Shown in pieces: positions 62,818 through 64,000 of a stretch of DNA of 64,000 nucleotides. Under the pieces are notes generated by a model, which did not search any database, was not told the origin of the DNA, and saw only the letters and a list, made by a program, of their open reading frames with translations. The position numbers and the translations under genes were made by a program. How positions within the stretch are numbered: the first letter of the stretch is position 1; each line of letters begins with the position of its first letter. This DNA is from Candidatus Methanoperedens sp. (lineage in GTDB: Archaea > Halobacteriota > Methanosarcinia > Methanosarcinales > Methanoperedenaceae), in the NCBI GenBank assembly GCA_012026795.1, contig VEPM01000018.1, positions 23,216 through 87,215 of the forward strand, given 5' to 3'.

Positions 62818-63831
62818 TCATTTCCCTTTCTTCAATATCCATGCTTTCTTCCTGTAATACGATAGCGGATGCGAGATCCTGTCGCACAGCGCCTCTTTTC
62901 TATAACAATTCCCGTATGTTATCATGGTGGCGCATGAAGGAGATGTATATGTTGTGCCTGTTGCGCCGTGGATATGATTGACCTGGTATCGCGTGCGCTC
63001 CTCATCAAAATCCGGTGAGACCTTAAAGAGTTCAATTATCCCCTCCATGTTCATCCCGATATTTAGCAAAAAAGAGACAAGGGCAAAGCGCATCGAATGT
63101 GCAAGATTCACCCCGGCCTTGACATTTTCGAGGGCATGGCGAACACATGGAGGGAAACAATCAGGCATTATTTCCTTGAACTCCTCGATATTGAATTCGG
63201 ATTTTCGGGTTGTCAGGGCGTTCCTGATATCCTCTAGATTTAGCGCCAAAGACGTGCATATCTCAGGAGGAACAGCAAGCGGAAGACCATATTCAATACG
63301 TTTCCTGATGGCTTCTTCCATTATGCGTGAGAAATCTTCCTTTGAAAGGGACACCCTGCCATGATCAATATTCCTGTTCACAAGCTTCCATTTGGGTTCA
63401 TGGATCACATTCGCATAGCATATATAATCCGTAAAATGAATGACTGCTCCTTTCTCATCAAGAACAGCGTTTATATTGAAATCAAGCGCAAATTCCTTAA
63501 GCTCATCTTCCCGCAGTTCTTTTACCTTCTCAAAAGCTGATTTTGCCTCAGAAAGCGCATACCGCTTGATAAGATATCCGTCATTGATGCACGACACAAG
63601 AATTCTTGCAACAGGATAGGAGAGAAGTTCCTTTTCTGCGCTCACCCGGTCAGGAGATGGATTTCGTGTGATACCATCCCCGATAGCCTCGAGCACGCGG
63701 TGCTTTCCGCGTTCTCTTACCTGTTCAAATGCCCTCTCGGAAAAGAGTTCTTCAAGTTTGAAATCCAGTGCTTCTACATATTTGGCGGCTGCATTGACAA
63801 AAGGAAAATAAGCAAACCTGAAAACATCCAT
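62818..63831 (-). CDS. priL: DNA primase large subunit PriL
   Basis: Archaeo-eukaryotic primase accessory subunit that regulates primer length. The C-terminal Fe-S domain carries CFPPCVRHALENVKAG, then PSCATM, GNCYRK and LCDRISHPLSYY; four conserved cysteines (about Cys255, 305, 313, 320 by the visible order) bind a 4Fe-4S cluster. The N-terminal alpha-helical domain (SAEKELLSYPVARILVSC) is complete. 337 aa is normal for euryarchaea. Single gene on the minus strand after the structured RNA region. Confidence 0.92.
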   Translation of the reverse strand: MDVFRFAYFPFVNAAAKYVEALDFKLEELFSERAFEQVRERGKHRVLEAIGDGITRNPSPDRVSAEKELLSYPVARILVSCINDGYLIKRYALSEAKSAFEKVKELREDELKEFALDFNINAVLDEKGAVIHFTDYICYANVIHEPKWKLVNRNIDHGRVSLSKEDFSRIMEEAIRKRIEYGLPLAVPPEICTSLALNLEDIRNALTTRKSEFNIEEFKEIMPDCFPPCVRHALENVKAGVNLAHSMRFALVSFLLNIGMNMEGIIELFKVSPDFDEERTRYQVNHIHGATGTTYTSPSCATMITYGNCYRKEALCDRISHPLSYYRKKAWILKKGK

Positions 63832-64000
63832 ATATTTTTCCTGATATACAATATATCTTAATCAATCGAATTAAAAACTACATGAATTAAGGCTTATATA
63901 TTTGTAACTATTCAGACCCCCTTTTTCCGGTTAAGCCAGACAATACTGGCAAATTTTCTCTAAAACAGCAACATTGAAAATAATTATCCGAAAAACCAAT
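63832..64000. other. Edge intergenic segment
   Basis: 169 bases to the window end, upstream of priL. It is AT-rich, with a TTATATAT element near 63893 that may be a TATA box and a short inverted repeat GCCAG-N6-CTGGC (63935-63950) followed by AAATTTT. No coding potential is seen; what lies beyond the window is unknown. Confidence 0.4.

Noticed and set aside
63935..63950. GCCAG-N6-CTGGC as a terminator or attachment site
   Set aside because: Arms are only 5 bp, the gene it would serve lies outside the window and no second copy was seen.
1..64000. CRISPR arrays, tRNA and rRNA genes, insertion sequences
   Set aside because: No regular direct-repeat/spacer pattern, no cloverleaf-like gap sequence, and no transposase were seen on either strand.

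Overview
The window reads as a chromosomal piece of a methanogen-related euryarchaeon. Archaeal markers are the primase large subunit (priL), RadB, class I lysyl-tRNA synthetase, archaeal-type phosphopantetheine adenylyltransferase, an archaeal beta-CASP RNA-processing nuclease, an S26B-type signal peptidase, AglB oligosaccharyltransferase, TATA-box promoters with very short leaders, and PGF-CTERM-like C-termini. Five multiheme c-type cytochromes with 33 CxxCH motifs, together with an F420-type (FrhB-like) oxidoreductase and CooC, point to an anaerobic methanotroph or a relative of Candidatus Methanoperedens (ANME-2d). That assignment is inference; no rRNA or mcr gene is present. I recognised no tRNA, rRNA, CRISPR array or intact insertion sequence.

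Region 1 (1-24950, + strand) is a surface-glycan locus. It opens with a truncated DegT aminotransferase and a radical SAM/SPASM protein. A nonulosonate (sialic-acid-like) cassette follows: cytidylyltransferase, NeuB-type synthase, KdsC-like HAD phosphatase and a candidate sialyltransferase-like enzyme. After these come methyltransferases, including two FkbM types, several glycosyltransferases, a CDP-paratose-epimerase-like enzyme, a UDP-HexNAc dehydrogenase, a B12-binding radical SAM enzyme, a polysaccharide deacetylase and a GDP-fucose synthase. The run ends with AglB, the enzyme that moves lipid-linked glycans onto surface proteins, followed by a hairpin/T-run terminator. Base composition varies along the locus (6.1-8.4 kb is very AT-rich, fcl at 20.4 kb is richer in GC), suggesting mosaic assembly.

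Region 2 (25-42 kb) mixes informational and housekeeping genes (EngB, LysS, CoaD, AAA/DUF4143 ATPase, aCPSF2-like nuclease, RadB, CooC, phosphoesterase, YkgJ-type protein) with secreted, membrane-anchored repeat proteins. Three of these (25.4, 27.7 and 34.4 kb) and a fourth at 46.9 kb are paralogues sharing an N-terminal domain and DUF11/CARDB-like Ig repeats. The nuclease gene appears to start at an ATA codon.

Region 3 (42-55.3 kb, - strand) is the most striking part. A compact six-gene operon (55276 down to 48612) encodes two membrane-anchored cupredoxins with complete CuA-type ligand sets, an FrhB-like F420 oxidoreductase, a NapH/NosR-like membrane iron-sulphur protein, a pentaheme and an octaheme cytochrome. 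Further downstream lie another pentaheme cytochrome, a lipoprotein, a tetraheme cytochrome, an S26 signal peptidase and a 12-site cytochrome built from two copies of the tetraheme module. The set looks like a route from F420H2 through the membrane to extracellular acceptors. A winged-helix regulator and a small membrane protein are divergent from the operon. The same inverted repeat (TTCTCA-N5-TGAGAA) lies at the regulator's promoter and upstream of the tetraheme gene, so it is a candidate shared operator.

Region 4 (56-64 kb) has a PQQ-type beta-propeller protein with a PGF-like C-terminus, a P19-like secreted protein, a CAP-domain lipoprotein, pyruvate carboxylase subunit A with BirA, a membrane protein, a structured RNA fragment resembling group II intron domain I, and priL.
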